64,000 nucleotides of DNA, taken from assembly GCA_963803375.1 (NCBI GenBank), contig CAWDMB010000016.1, forward strand, positions 62,001 to 126,000, written 5' to 3'. A program made the position numbers and the translations under genes. The stretch is from JAOPZW01 sp963803375 (GTDB taxonomy: Bacteria > Actinomycetota > Thermoleophilia > Solirubrobacterales > Solirubrobacteraceae). Positions 54,701 through 63,097 of this stretch are shown here, piece by piece. Position 1 is the first letter of the stretch. Each line of letters starts with the position of its first letter. The notes beneath the pieces were generated by a model that saw only the letters and a program-made list of their open reading frames with translations, made no database searches and was not told where the DNA came from.

Positions 54701-56260
54701 CTCGTCGAGCTCGCCGACGCGGCGCCCGTCGGGGAGCGCGACCGAGAACAGGCCGCGGTCGGGGATCGTGCCGGCGTTCGTGACCGCGAGCTGGCGCGAG
54801 CCCTTGCGCGAGCGGATCGTGCCGGCGACGCGATCCCAGACGATCCGCGGGCGCAGCTCGGCGAACTCCTGGGAGGGATAGCGCCCGTCGAGCATGTCGA
54901 GCACGTTCTCGAGCAGCTCGCGCGAGAGCTCGGCGTAGGAGTGCGTGCGGGTGACGAGCGCGAAGACGTCGTCGACCGCCACGGTGTCGGGCTCGGCCGC
55001 GGCGGCGATCGCGACGATCTGCTGGGCGAGGACGTCGAGCGCGTTGCGCGGCACCAGCGTCGGCTCGATCCGCCCCTCGCGCATGAGCGCCACGACGACG
55101 GCGGACTCGAGCAGGTCGGCGCGGAACTTCGGGAAGATCCTCCCCTTGGAGACGTCGCCGACCGAGTGGCCGGCGCGCCCGATGCGCTGCAGCCCGCGCG
55201 AGACCGACTTGGGCGATTCGACCTGCAGGACGAGGTCCACCGCGCCCATGTCGATCCCGAGCTCGAGCGACGAGGTGGCCACGAGACAGGGCAGCTCGCC
55301 GGCCTTGAGCAGCTCCTCGACCACCGTGCGCTCCTCGCGCGCGAGCGAGCCGTGGTGGGCGCGGGCGATCTCCCTGCCCGCCAGCCCGTTGAGGCGCAAC
55401 GCGAGGCGCTCGGCCCCGCGGCGGTTGTTGACGAAGACGATCGTCGAGCGGTGCTCCTCGACGAGGCGCAGGATCTCGGGGTAGATCGCCGGCCAGATCG
55501 AATTGCGCGTCGCCTCGCCGCCCGTCACCGGGGCGAGCGGGTCCACGGGCGCCTTCGACTGCTCGGGCTCGACCATCGACTCGACCGGCACGTGGACGCG
55601 CACGTCGAGCGGCTTCTGGCGGCCCGCGTCGACGACCGTCGCACGACGCCGTGGCCCGACCATGTAGCGCGCGACCTCCTCGAGCGGGTTCTGCGTCGCG
55701 CTCAGGCCGATGCGCTGCGGGTCGCCGTGGTCGGTGAGCGCGGCGAGGCGCTCGAGCGTCAGCGCGAGGTGCGCGCCGCGCTTCGTCGAGGCGACCGCGT
55801 GGATCTCGTCGACGATGACCGTCTCGACGCCGCGCAGCATCTCGCGCGCCTGCGAGGTGAGGATCAGGTAGAGCGACTCGGGCGTCGTGATCAGGATGTC
55901 CGGCGGCGTGCGGCGCATCGCCAGGCGCTCGCGCTGGGGCGTGTCGCCGGTGCGGATGGCGACGTCGAGGTCGGCGCCGATCCCGCGCAGCGGCGCGCGC
56001 AGGTTGCGGTCGACGTCGTAGGCGAGCGCCTTCAGCGGCGAGACATAGAGCAGGCGCGTGTGCTCGGCGGGCTCGCGGCCCAGCTTGTCGAGGCCCCAGA
56101 GGAACGCGGCGAGGGTCTTGCCCGAGCCGGTCGGCGCGGAGATGAGGACGTGCTCGCCGGTGGCGATGGCCGGCCACGCCAGCGCCTGGGCCGGTGTCGG
56201 GGCCTCGAACGCCCGCTCGAACCAGTCGCGCACGACGGGGGTGAAGGCGGAGAGCGGCAC
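51764..56260 (-). CDS. lhr: Lhr-type large ATP-dependent helicase
   Basis: 1498 residues, the standard Lhr length. RecA1 has ISAPTGSGKTLAAFLWGLDK (about 38-57), IVDEIHAV and LSATQNPLEEVARYM; RecA2 has IVFVNNRRGAERLALRLNG and GRAGHSVGD; then the winged-helix, Lhr-core beta-barrel and the large C-terminal domain follow. It is an SF2 3'-5' nucleic-acid translocase linked to DNA repair. TACCCT (plus-strand 56270-56275) lies 9 nt before the GTG at 56260. Four copies of a 28-nt element code for Pro/Gly/Ala linkers (APDGAGTG-like) at 52056, 52092, 52545 and 54168. Confidence 0.95.
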   Translation of the reverse strand: MPLSAFTPVVRDWFERAFEAPTPAQALAWPAIATGEHVLISAPTGSGKTLAAFLWGLDKLGREPAEHTRLLYVSPLKALAYDVDRNLRAPLRGIGADLDVAIRTGDTPQRERLAMRRTPPDILITTPESLYLILTSQAREMLRGVETVIVDEIHAVASTKRGAHLALTLERLAALTDHGDPQRIGLSATQNPLEEVARYMVGPRRRATVVDAGRQKPLDVRVHVPVESMVEPEQSKAPVDPLAPVTGGEATRNSIWPAIYPEILRLVEEHRSTIVFVNNRRGAERLALRLNGLAGREIARAHHGSLAREERTVVEELLKAGELPCLVATSSLELGIDMGAVDLVLQVESPKSVSRGLQRIGRAGHSVGDVSKGRIFPKFRADLLESAVVVALMREGRIEPTLVPRNALDVLAQQIVAIAAAAEPDTVAVDDVFALVTRTHSYAELSRELLENVLDMLDGRYPSQEFAELRPRIVWDRVAGTIRSRKGSRQLAVTNAGTIPDRGLFSVALPDGRRVGELDEEMVHEARPGQTFLLGASTWRIEEIGRDRVVVTPAPGVPGAVPFWRGDSVGRPMQLGKAIGAFSRWAVEQPLAVLERDYDLDPLAARNLLEFLREQQAATRVVPSDRTIVVERFRDEIGDWRLCVLSPYGGRVHAAWGLALSRRIRERFGLESDAIWSDDGIIVHLPDADTDAAFGAGTGEPPGAELVLLDPDELEDAVVAELGTSALFGARFRENASRALLIPRAYPGKRTPLWQQRLKSQSLLEVAKRFAQFPIVLETYRECLRDVLDVPGLQELLRGLHARELSLVEVETPTASPFASSLLFDYVATYMYEGDTPNAERRAAALSLDRELLRELLGQEELRELIDPGALEQVEDDLQHRSERARADSRDGLADVLRRLGDLTAAEAADRVLAGLDAAAMLSALEGERRAVRVRVGGEERWIAADDAGLYRDAFGAVPPGGLPEAFIADVDAPLELVAARWARTHGPFTTAQLRARYGIDLSSALAALERAGELVRGELRPGGTEREWCDPEVLRRLRRASLAVLRREIEASDQRALAAFLPSWQGVDRHPAAGAGIDRLREVLVPLQGLALPAGVWERDVLPRRTGAYSPTWLDQLCAAGEVVWVGAGALGRNSGRVALYFRDDAAAIGAPPVRAQRPSEPEHDRIRERLAAAPCFFTDLLAELPLAPEQIQEALWDLVWAGEATNDAWAPLRAPRLTLARAQRSTLGTRAPSGAGSGRRRGAARRFGSRRTGAQAQVQGRWSPTSALFRAEPEPGQRRRTQAELLLERYGIVTREQVLAEGVAGGFSTLYDALGQLETLGVCRRGYFVEGLGGAQFALPGAVERLRSQSAEDEAPPLVLAATDPAQPYGAALPWPKRSTHAPDGAGTGDRTDAPDGAGTGARSPQRVAGAYVVLAGCEPVVYVERGGKGLITLADAADQRMRPALEALATFVTGTRGRKLSLERVDGEPIVGSPWEATLIELGFRSGPRKLTLSA
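52056..52119 (-). repeat. 28-bp in-frame element, two copies in lhr (more at 52545 and 54168)
   Basis: Copies at 52056-52083 and 52092-52119 read GTGCCCGCGCCG-tcrGGCGCATsGGTA on the plus strand; further copies are 52545-52572 and 54168-54195. Each contains a GCGCC-N3-GGCGC mini-palindrome and encodes an APDGAGTG-like peptide in lhr. Confidence 0.6.
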
Positions 56261-56307
56261 GGCCGTCCGAGGGTACCGCCAGGTCCACCGGCCCGGCCCC
56301 GCGCGGC

Positions 56308-57201
56308 TCAGCGAGGAGCGCTGCCCCGAGTCCGCCGGCAGAAGGCATCCCTGCCCTCGTCGGCGGCGCGGGTGACGGGGAAGGCCGCCCGGATGCGCCG
56401 CGCCGTCGCGACCGCGTGGCGCTCGATGCCCGCGGCGACGGTCCGCCGGGCCGCGCGGCTCGAGGCGGCCCGCAGGCGCTTCGCGTTGGTCCACGCGCGC
56501 TCGCGCCAGGCGAAGATGTCGAGCGACAGCGCCGGATCGCGCGAGCGCTGGGCGGCCAGCGTCGGGTCGAACCGGGCGGCGATCGCTCCGAACGCGACCG
56601 GCTGGACGCCCGCGAGGACGGCGTTGACGGCCAGGTGATCGTCGTGGTTGGTCACCCGCAGTCGTGCGTAGACGAAGGCCAGGTCGCGGTTGACGTGGGC
56701 GTTGATGCCCAGGAACAGATCGCCGAGCGTCGAGACCCGGCCGCGGTCGGCCGCGCGGAAGGCGATCCGCCACGCCTGCGGCGCGCGCGCTCGGCGCCCG
56801 CGCCGCCAGGCCCGCAGCGCGTCGAGGTAGTAGCGCCCGAAGGCGGTCGTGACCTGGTTCCACAGCGGTCGGTCGCTGAACGCGCCGGCCCGCAGCGCGG
56901 CCCGGATGCCCACGGTGGTGCGCCCGTAGAGCAGCGCGAAGGCGGCGTCGTGCTCGCAGCCGAGCCGGGCGACGTTGCGCCGCATCTCGGCGATGAGCCG
57001 GTCGACGCAGGCGTCGCGCTGCCGCGGGCAGATCGGCTCGGAGGCCGCGGCGGCGGGCGCGCCGGCCACGCCCGCCGTCCCGAGCACGACGGAGAGGACG
57101 ACGCCGATCAGCGTCCTGCTCGCGCGCGCGCCGTCCAAGACGCGCGCGGCCGTGTCCGGCGCGCCGATCGCCGACTGCGCAGTGGCGGCGCGGTCGCTCA
57201 C
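56308..57201 (-). CDS. DUF5995-family protein, exported
   Basis: 297 residues. A long n-region with a hydrophobic segment (LIGVVLSVVLGTAGVAGAPA, about 35-54, then AAAASE) suggests a signal peptide or anchor. The rest matches DUF5995 by WNQVTTAFGRYYLDALRAW and LFLGINAHVNRDLAFVYARL. Two Cys pairs (PICPRQRDACVDRL, RLGCEHD, AFCRRT) are present. Function is unknown. TAGCGT ends 8 nt before the GTG at 57201. Same strand as lhr and UDG, 47 and 11 bp away. Confidence 0.78.
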   Translation of the reverse strand: MSDRAATAQSAIGAPDTAARVLDGARASRTLIGVVLSVVLGTAGVAGAPAAAASEPICPRQRDACVDRLIAEMRRNVARLGCEHDAAFALLYGRTTVGIRAALRAGAFSDRPLWNQVTTAFGRYYLDALRAWRRGRRARAPQAWRIAFRAADRGRVSTLGDLFLGINAHVNRDLAFVYARLRVTNHDDHLAVNAVLAGVQPVAFGAIAARFDPTLAAQRSRDPALSLDIFAWRERAWTNAKRLRAASSRAARRTVAAGIERHAVATARRIRAAFPVTRAADEGRDAFCRRTRGSAPR

Positions 57202-57212
57202 CTCGGCGAACG

Positions 57213-57908
57213 CTAGTGCAAGCCCGCGAGCGCCTTCGCCCGCGCCAGGACCGCGTCGCCCATCGCCGCGGTCAGCACGCCGGTGAACGTGTTCTGCTGG
57301 CTGGGGTGGTAGCAGCCGAGCAGCGGCAGCCAGGCGCCGTCGTCGAAGAGGACGTCGTGGCCGAAGCGCGGGCGCGGGCGGACCGCCGGCGCCCCGGCAG
57401 CGACGCGCAGGCGCAGGGCGGCGTCCCAGGCGAAGGCTCCGAGGCAGACGACGACGCGCAGCCCGGGCAGGAGTGCGAGCTCGGCGACGCTCCAGGGCAG
57501 GCAGGCGTCCCGCTCGCCCGGCGCCGGCCTGTTGGCCGGCGGGGCGCAGCGCACCGCCGCGGCGAGCCACGCGCCGCGCAGCGCCAGGCCGTCGCCGCGC
57601 GCGACGGACAGCGGCCGGCTCGCGAGGCCGGCGGCGTGCAGGCGCGCGAAGAGCCAGTCGCCCGAGCGGTCGCCGGTGAAGACGCGCCCGGTGCGGTTGG
57701 CGCCGTGGGCGGCGGGAGCGAGCCCGAGCAGGAGCACGCGGGCGTCGGGGTCGCCGAAGCCCGGCACGGGCCGGCCCCAGTACGGCTCGTCGCGGAAGGC
57801 GGCGCGGCGCTCGCGCGCGACCTCCTCGCGCCAGGCCACGAGCCGCGGGCAGCGCCGGCAGGTCGTCACCTCGTGCTCGAGCGCGGCGAGCGCCGCGGCG
57901 CGCGTCAC
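57213..57908 (-). CDS. Family 5 uracil-DNA glycosylase (UdgB-like)
   Basis: 231 residues. Fe-S cysteines appear in TTCRRCPRLVAWRE (about 17-20), AAAVRCAPPANRPAPGERDAC. Motif A is LLLGLAPAAHGANRTGRVF, which lacks the catalytic Asp/Asn of families 1 and 4 as expected for family 5, and motif B is GCYHPSQQNTFTGVLT. It removes uracil and deaminated purines from DNA. The GTG start overlaps the tetR stop by GTGA, so the regulator and repair gene are coupled. Confidence 0.9.
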   Translation of the reverse strand: MTRAAALAALEHEVTTCRRCPRLVAWREEVARERRAAFRDEPYWGRPVPGFGDPDARVLLLGLAPAAHGANRTGRVFTGDRSGDWLFARLHAAGLASRPLSVARGDGLALRGAWLAAAVRCAPPANRPAPGERDACLPWSVAELALLPGLRVVVCLGAFAWDAALRLRVAAGAPAVRPRPRFGHDVLFDDGAWLPLLGCYHPSQQNTFTGVLTAAMGDAVLARAKALAGLH

Positions 57909-58543
57909 CGCAGGACGCCGAGCATGAGCCGCGCGATCACGGGCTGCAGCGCGGCGACGTCGTTCGCGCGGCCGCTGCGCAGGCGCAGCGAGACGAGCTC
58001 CACGATCGCGCCGATGACACCGAACGCGTCGTCGCGCGAAACGAAGGTGCCCGCGCCGTACCGCGGCGCCTCACGAGCGTTGTCGCGCAAGAGCGCGTCG
58101 GCGAAGGCCTCGAGGATCGCGTCGCGTCGAGCCATCGCCCGAGGCCCGGCGCCGATGATCTCCACGAGCAGCGTCTGCGCCGAATCCGGGTAGGCCGCCA
58201 GCGTCCCCAGGAAGGCGCGAATCCCGGCGGCCATGCGCTCCTCGTAGGTCGCGAAGCCCTCGGCGTCGGAGGCCTGCGCCATCGCGCGCATGACCTCCGT
58301 GGCCGCCTCGTCGAAGAGCCCCAGGATGCACTCCTCCTTGTTCGCGAAGTGCTCGTAGAACGTCGCCTTCGACATCCCCGCCTCGCGGGCGATGGCCTCG
58401 GCGCTGGCGTCCGCGTAGCCGACCCGGGCGAACACGGCCGCGGCCGCCTCGAACAGCCGGCGCCGCTGGACGCTGAGGCGCACGTCCAGCGGCGGGGCGT
58501 GGCGGCCGCGGGGCACGGCGAGGGGTCGGCGATCGACGGCCAT
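57905..58543 (-). CDS. TetR-family transcriptional regulator
   Basis: 212 residues. The N-terminal HTH is AIAREAGMSKATFYEHFANK (about 48-67) after a short basic lead; the C-terminal ligand domain is all-helical without assigned ligand. It is coupled to the UDG gene by GTGA and divergent from the lipoprotein gene. TACCAT (plus-strand 58552-58557) ends 8 nt before its ATG at 58543. Confidence 0.92.
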   Translation of the reverse strand: MAVDRRPLAVPRGRHAPPLDVRLSVQRRRLFEAAAAVFARVGYADASAEAIAREAGMSKATFYEHFANKEECILGLFDEAATEVMRAMAQASDAEGFATYEERMAAGIRAFLGTLAAYPDSAQTLLVEIIGAGPRAMARRDAILEAFADALLRDNAREAPRYGAGTFVSRDDAFGVIGAIVELVSLRLRSGRANDVAALQPVIARLMLGVLR

Positions 58544-58575
58544 CCCCGCGCATGGTAGGTACGCTGGCGGTCCCG
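58544..58575. promoter_or_regulatory. Divergent promoters (tetR / lipoprotein)
   Basis: Minus-strand TACCAT (58552-58557) and plus-strand TACGCT (58560-58565) lie within a 32-bp divergent gap. They are 8 and 10 nt from the respective ATG codons. A TetR operator could sit here, but no clear inverted repeat is visible. Confidence 0.45.
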
Positions 58576-58998
58576 ATGCCACGTCCCGTGCTCGCCGCCG
58601 TCCTCGCAGCCGTGCCCGCGCTGGCGCTCGCGGGTTGCACGGCGTCCGGCTCGGGCGACGACTCGTCGGGCGACTTCCAGGGTCAGGCGCGCCTCGTCGC
58701 CAACACGGTCGAGGACCTGCAGTCCGCCGGCTCGAAGGGCCGCGAGGGCGAGATCTGCACGAACCTCCTCGCCCGTCCGCTCGCCGTCCGGATCGGGGCG
58801 CGCGCGAACAGCTGCGCGAAGGCTGTCGACGCCGCCCTCGAGGACACCGATGCGTTCGACCTCGAGGTCAAGTCCGTGCGGGTGCAGGGCGCGCGCGCGA
58901 CCGCGCGCGTGCGCGCCGACCGCGGCGACCGCGACGAGCTCGTGACGCTCGGGTTCGTCAAGCAGGGGGCGGGCTGGCGGATCAGCGACCTCGGCTGA
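58576..58998 (+). CDS. Lipoprotein of unknown function
   Basis: 140 residues. Signal peptide with lipobox LALAGC (Cys at about residue 20) and a Ser/Gly/Asp linker (TASGSGDDSSGDF). The mature domain of about 100 residues, with two Cys (GEICTNLL, ANSCAKAV) and a C-terminal pattern VTLGFVKQGAGWRISDLG, resembles small SnoaL/NTF2-like lipoproteins of actinobacteria. It is anchored outside the membrane. The ATG at 58552 in the same frame is a less likely start since it lies over the promoter. Confidence 0.78.
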   Translation: MPRPVLAAVLAAVPALALAGCTASGSGDDSSGDFQGQARLVANTVEDLQSAGSKGREGEICTNLLARPLAVRIGARANSCAKAVDAALEDTDAFDLEVKSVRVQGARATARVRADRGDRDELVTLGFVKQGAGWRISDLG

Positions 58999-59008
58999 CC
59001 GCAACGCG

Positions 59009-59053
59009 CGAGTGGTCACTCGACGGTCCATGTGACCGTAGAGCGACCACTCG
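59009..59053. terminator. Nested inverted repeat between convergent genes
   Basis: CGAGTGGTC (59009-59017) pairs with GACCACTCG (59045-59053), and inside it ACGGTC-catgt-GACCGT pairs again. Located between the lipoprotein and ABC permease stops, it fits a two-way terminator. Confidence 0.65.
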
Positions 59054-59071
59054 ACCCGAGTGCGAAGCCTC

Positions 59072-59836
59072 CTACCGTCCGGCCGCCTGCCGGTAGCGCC
59101 ACACCGCGACGGGCGCGAACAGCGCGAGGATCACGAACGACCACACGAACGCGCCCCAGATGCTGTTGCCGGCCGGCGCTCCGAGCCACAGCGCCCGCAT
59201 CGCGTCCACCACGACCGTGAACGGGTTGATCTCGGCGAACCACCGCAGCCCCGCGGGCATCGAGTCCACCGGCACGAAGGCCGAGGAGATGAACGTCAGC
59301 GGGAAGACCGCGATGAAGCCCAGCGAGTTCGCCGACTCCGGCGAGGAGACGAGCAGGCCGAGGAGCGCGAAGACCCACGAGAACGCGTAGCCGAAGAGCA
59401 GCAGCAGCACGAACCCGAGCGCGATCTCACCGACGCCGGCGTTGAAGCTGAAGCCGATGATGAGCCCGGTGACCACGAGGATGATCACCGACAGCGTGTT
59501 CGTCACGACGTCGGCCAGCGTGCGCCCGGCGAGCACCGCGGCGCGCGCCATCGGCAGCGACCGGAAGCGGTCGATGAGGCCCTTCGTGAGGTCCTCGTTG
59601 AGCCCGAGCGCGGTCACGAAGCCGCCGAAGGCGATGTTCTGGACGATGATGCCCGGGATCAGGAAGTCCACGTAGTCGTAGCCGGGCGTCGAGATCGCGC
59701 CGCCGAAGACGTAGACGAACAGCAGCACGAACATGACCGGCTGCACCGTGAAGGCGAGCAGCAGGTCGGGCGCGCGCGGCAGGCGCACGAGGTTGCGCTC
59801 GGCGACGATCATCGTGTCGGTCACCAGCCGTCTCAT
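59072..59836 (-). CDS. ABC-2 permease, DrrB type
   Basis: 254 residues with six predicted helices. RLPRAPDLLLAFTVQPVMFV, the loop EDLTKGLIDRFRSLPMARAA and the C-terminal INPFTVVVDAMRALWLGAPA are close to daunorubicin exporter DrrB. It forms the membrane part of an exporter with the ATPase gene before it (ATGA overlap). Substrate unknown. Confidence 0.93.
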   Translation of the reverse strand: MRRLVTDTMIVAERNLVRLPRAPDLLLAFTVQPVMFVLLFVYVFGGAISTPGYDYVDFLIPGIIVQNIAFGGFVTALGLNEDLTKGLIDRFRSLPMARAAVLAGRTLADVVTNTLSVIILVVTGLIIGFSFNAGVGEIALGFVLLLLFGYAFSWVFALLGLLVSSPESANSLGFIAVFPLTFISSAFVPVDSMPAGLRWFAEINPFTVVVDAMRALWLGAPAGNSIWGAFVWSFVILALFAPVAVWRYRQAAGR

Positions 59837-60864
59837 GCCGCCCGCTCCTCGTCCGCGGCCGCCTCGGCCGCGTGGCCGGTCAGCGACAGGAACACGTCGT
59901 CGAGCGTCGGGCGCCGCAGCGTCAGGTCGTCGACGTCGACGCCCGCCTCGTCGAGCCGGCGGACCGCCTCGACGATCGTTCCGCTGCGCCGGCGGACCGG
60001 CAGGCGCACGACGTCGTCCCCGGCCGCCGGACGCTCGTCGGACATCGGCGCGAGCGCGTGCACGGCGGCCGCGGCGGCGCCGCCGCCGACCAGGCGGACC
60101 TCGAGGCGCTCGCCCCCGACGCGGTCCTTGAGGTCGTCGGGCGTGCCCTCGGCGATGACCCGCCCGTGGTCGATGACCGCGATCGCGTCGGCCAGGCGGT
60201 CGGCCTCGTCGAGGTACTGCGTCGTCAGCAGCACGGTCGAGCCATCGGCGACGAGGTCCTCGATCGTGGCCCAGACCTCGAGCCGGCTGCGGGGATCCAG
60301 GCCCGAGGTCGGCTCGTCGAGGAAGAGCACCGGCGGCGAGGCGACGAGCGCGGCGGCGAGGTCGAGCCGCCGGCGCATGCCGCCCGAGTACGTCTTCGCG
60401 GGCCGGTCGGCGGCATCGACGAGATCGAAGCGCTCGATCAGCTGCCGGCCGCGGCGCTTGGCGGCGCCACGGCGCTCGCCGTACAGGCGCCCGACCATCG
60501 TCAGGTTCTCGAGGCCCGTGAGGTTCTCGTCGACGGCCGCGTACTGGCCGGCGAGGCCGATTCGCTCGCGCAGCCGCGCCGCGTCGCGCACGACGTCCAG
60601 CCCGGCCACGCGCGCTGTCCCCGCGTCGGGCCTCAGGAGGGTGGTCAGCACCCGCACGGCGGTCGTCTTGCCCGCGCCGTTGGGCCCGAGGAGCCCGAGG
60701 ACGGTCCCGGTCGCCACGTCGAGGTCGACGCCGTCGAGCGCGCGCACCTCGCCGAAGGCCTTCCTCAGGCCGCTGACGGCGATCGCCGGCTCGCCGCGGC
60801 CCTCCCGGGGGCGGGCGGCCGCGGCCGGAGGGGTCGCCCGGCGTTCTGCTTCGTCGGTACGCAT
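59833..60864 (-). CDS. ABC exporter ATP-binding protein, DrrA type
   Basis: 343 residues. Walker A LLGPNGAGKTTAVRVL, signature YSGGMRRRLDLAAALV, Walker B VLFLDEPTSGLDP and LLTTQYLDEADRLAD; the DrrA-type C-terminal domain ends RRPTLDDVFLSLTGH. The start at ATG 60864 was chosen because TACCGT (plus-strand 60872-60877) ends 7 nt before it; it also has GGAGAGG directly upstream. Second DrrAB-like system in the window; this one has a single permease and no regulator next to it. Confidence 0.93.
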   Translation of the reverse strand: MRTDEAERRATPPAAAARPREGRGEPAIAVSGLRKAFGEVRALDGVDLDVATGTVLGLLGPNGAGKTTAVRVLTTLLRPDAGTARVAGLDVVRDAARLRERIGLAGQYAAVDENLTGLENLTMVGRLYGERRGAAKRRGRQLIERFDLVDAADRPAKTYSGGMRRRLDLAAALVASPPVLFLDEPTSGLDPRSRLEVWATIEDLVADGSTVLLTTQYLDEADRLADAIAVIDHGRVIAEGTPDDLKDRVGGERLEVRLVGGGAAAAAVHALAPMSDERPAAGDDVVRLPVRRRSGTIVEAVRRLDEAGVDVDDLTLRRPTLDDVFLSLTGHAAEAAADEERAA

Positions 60865-61003
60865 CCTCTCCACGGTACGAACTCTCCACCGCGTTTCCCT
60901 CCGGGTCGCGTCGGGAGCGCCCGACGAGCCCGGGGTCCGCGCCGTCCGCGGCCGGGAATGCGAGCGCGACGTGCTCGGTCACGCGCTCGAGCAGCGTCGG
61001 CGC

Positions 61004-61990
61004 TCAGCCCAGCGCGCGGCCGTACTGGCGCTCGTAGTAGGCGCGGAAGTCGCCCGCGCGGATCGGCTCCCACCAGTCGCGGCGCTCGCGGTACCAATCC
61101 ACGGTCCGCTCGATGCCCTCGGCGAAGCGCACCTGCGCCTCCCAGCCGAGCGCGCGGGCCTTCCCCGAGCCCAGCGAGTAGCGGCGGTCGTGGCCGGGGC
61201 GGTCGGTCACGTGCTCGATGAGCGATTCGTCGGCTTCGGTGAGCTCGACGATCCGCCGCACGACCTCGAGGTTCGTGGCCTCGTCGGGGCCGCCGACGTT
61301 GTAGACCTCGCCGGACGCCCCGTGCTCGAGGACGTGCCCGATCCCGCGCGCGAAGTCCTCGACGTAGAGCCAGTTGCGGACGTTCAGACCGTCGCCGTAG
61401 ACGGGCAGCGGGTCGCCGTGCAGCGCGTTGAGGATCATCAGCGGGATCAGCTTCTCGGGGTACTGGTAGGGCCCGAAGGTGTTCGACCCGCGGCAGATCA
61501 GCGTCTCGAGGCCGAATGTTTCGAAGTAGCTCGCGACGAGCAGGTCGGCGCCCGCCTTCGTCGCGCTGTAGGGCGAGGAGGGATGCAGCGGCGAGCGCTC
61601 GGTGAACGAGCCCTCCGCGATCGAGCCGTAGACCTCGTCCGTGGAGACCTGCAGGAGGCGCACGCGCTCGGCGCGGGCGGTCTCGAGCAGCACGTAGGTG
61701 CCGAGCGCGTGCGTGCGGACGAACGCGTCGGGCTCGGCGATCGAGCGATCGACGTGCGTCTCGGCGGCGAAGTTGACGACCGCGTCGGCGCCCTCGATCG
61801 CCGCGGTCACCGCGCGCGGGTCCTCGATCGCGCCGTGGACGAACTCGTGCTCGACGTCCTCGAGGTTCTCGCGGCGGCCCGCGTAGGTGAGCTTGTCGAG
61901 CACGACGACCTCGTCGCCGTGGTCGCGCACGCGCACACGGACGAAATTCGAGCCGATGAAGCCCGCGCCGCCGCAGACGAGCAGCCTCAT
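61004..61990 (-). CDS. rmlB: dTDP-glucose 4,6-dehydratase
   Basis: 328 residues of the extended SDR family. NAD binding GGAGFIGSNFVRV (about 7-19), the dehydratase TDEVYGSI, the catalytic YSATK, RGSNTFGPYQYPEKLIPLMI and the DRPGHDRRYSL segment are all typical of RmlB. It makes dTDP-4-keto-6-deoxyglucose, second step to dTDP-L-rhamnose. The ATG overlaps the rmlD stop by ATGA. A 139-bp gap with no recognisable feature separates it from the ABC gene downstream. Confidence 0.95.
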   Translation of the reverse strand: MRLLVCGGAGFIGSNFVRVRVRDHGDEVVVLDKLTYAGRRENLEDVEHEFVHGAIEDPRAVTAAIEGADAVVNFAAETHVDRSIAEPDAFVRTHALGTYVLLETARAERVRLLQVSTDEVYGSIAEGSFTERSPLHPSSPYSATKAGADLLVASYFETFGLETLICRGSNTFGPYQYPEKLIPLMILNALHGDPLPVYGDGLNVRNWLYVEDFARGIGHVLEHGASGEVYNVGGPDEATNLEVVRRIVELTEADESLIEHVTDRPGHDRRYSLGSGKARALGWEAQVRFAEGIERTVDWYRERRDWWEPIRAGDFRAYYERQYGRALG

Positions 61991-62841
61991 CGCCCGGCCC
62001 CGACCGCGAGGCGCTCGCGCACATGGGCGCCGACGCCCTCCTGCCAGGCCGGGAGCCTGACCGCGGGCTCGCGCTCGGTCCCGAGCACGCTGTAGCGCGG
62101 CCGCCGCGCCGGGCGGGGGAAGCGATCGGAGGTCGTCGGCAGCACGCGGCAGGCGAGGCCGGCCACGTGGAAGGCCTCGACCGCGAGCTCGTTCCACGAG
62201 CAGCTGCCCTCGACGACCGCGTGCAAGATCCCGGTGTCCCCATGGCGCTCGGCGAGCTCGACGAGCGCCGGCGCGAGGTGCCCCGTCCACGTCGGGCTGC
62301 CGACCTGGTCGGTGACGACCGCGACCTCGTCGCGCTCCGCGCCGAGCGCGAGCATCGTGTCGACGAAGTTGCGTCCGCCCGCGCCGAAGAGCCAGGCGGT
62401 GCGGACGATCGCATGCTCGGAGCCGCTCGCGGTGACCGCGCGCTCGCCCGCGAGCTTGGAGCGCCCGTAGGCGCCGAGTGGCGCGACCGGATCGGACTCG
62501 ACCCACGGGCTCGCCTTGCCGCCGTCGAAGACGTAGTCGGTGGAGACGTGGACGAGGCGGATCCCGGCGGCCGCGGCGGCCTGCGCGACGACGCCCGCGC
62601 CGTCGCCGTTGATCCGCGTCGCGGCGGCCTCGTGCGCCTCGGCGCCGTCGACGTCCGTCCAGGCGGCGCAGTTGACGACCGCCGCGGGGGCGCCCGCCGC
62701 GAGCGCGCGCCGGACGTGGTCGGCGTCGGTGATGTCCAGTTCGGCGCGCGAGAGCGCGGTGACCTCGTGACCCAGCCGCGTGGCGGCGACGACGACGGCC
62801 TGCCCGAGCATGCCCGCGGCTCCGGTGACCAGGAGTCGCAT
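61987..62841 (-). CDS. rmlD: dTDP-4-dehydrorhamnose reductase
   Basis: 284 residues. NAD(P) site TGAAGMLGQAVVVAA (about 6-20), VNCAAWTDVDGAE, STDYVFDG, the catalytic YGRSK and the WLFGAGGRNFVDTML segment are diagnostic for RmlD. It performs the last step to dTDP-rhamnose with NAD(P)H. Start MRLLVTG at 62841 matches the family N-terminus; an in-frame ATG three codons upstream (62850) is possible. Coupled to rmlB. Confidence 0.94.
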   Translation of the reverse strand: MRLLVTGAAGMLGQAVVVAATRLGHEVTALSRAELDITDADHVRRALAAGAPAAVVNCAAWTDVDGAEAHEAAATRINGDGAGVVAQAAAAAGIRLVHVSTDYVFDGGKASPWVESDPVAPLGAYGRSKLAGERAVTASGSEHAIVRTAWLFGAGGRNFVDTMLALGAERDEVAVVTDQVGSPTWTGHLAPALVELAERHGDTGILHAVVEGSCSWNELAVEAFHVAGLACRVLPTTSDRFPRPARRPRYSVLGTEREPAVRLPAWQEGVGAHVRERLAVGAGR

Positions 62842-62941
62842 GCGGCCCATGTCATCACATCGCGCCCTGAGGGGTCCGGACCGGGGACCGAGGGCGAATG
62901 CCCGATGTGCGGGGTGGGGCCTTACGGCCACCATTGCGAGC

Positions 62942-63097
62942 ATGTTCGATCTTCTCATCCACGACCCGGCGTTCCAGCACACGATCGGGCGCGAGGCAGC
63001 CGAGCGCCGGCGGCTCGCGCCGGCCGAGCGCGGGCGGCGCGCCCGCGCGCGCCGGCGACGCATCTTCGGCCCGTCGCTGCGCCCGCGGCCCGCGTAG
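62942..63097 (+). CDS. Small basic protein opposite the rml run
   Basis: 51 residues, starting MFDLLIHDPAFQHTIGRE and continuing with Arg/Ala-rich sequence (ERRRLAPAERGRRARARRRR). Short actinobacterial proteins with this pattern, an N-terminal hydrophobic/His segment and an Arg-rich tail, are common and uncharacterised. A CACCAT box ends 7 nt before the ATG. It sits in the 347-bp gap between rmlD and rmlA on the opposite strand, where nothing else is recognisable. Coding status is plausible but not sure. Confidence 0.42.
   Translation: MFDLLIHDPAFQHTIGREAAERRRLAPAERGRRARARRRRIFGPSLRPRPA

Noticed and set aside
52766..56638. 1290-codon open frame opposite lhr
   Set aside because: Compositionally biased shadow frame; lhr motifs are intact on the minus strand.
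60880..61003. Possible gene fragment between the ABC ATPase and rmlB
   Set aside because: A short minus-strand frame here has no start context or family resemblance; I see no support for a gene.
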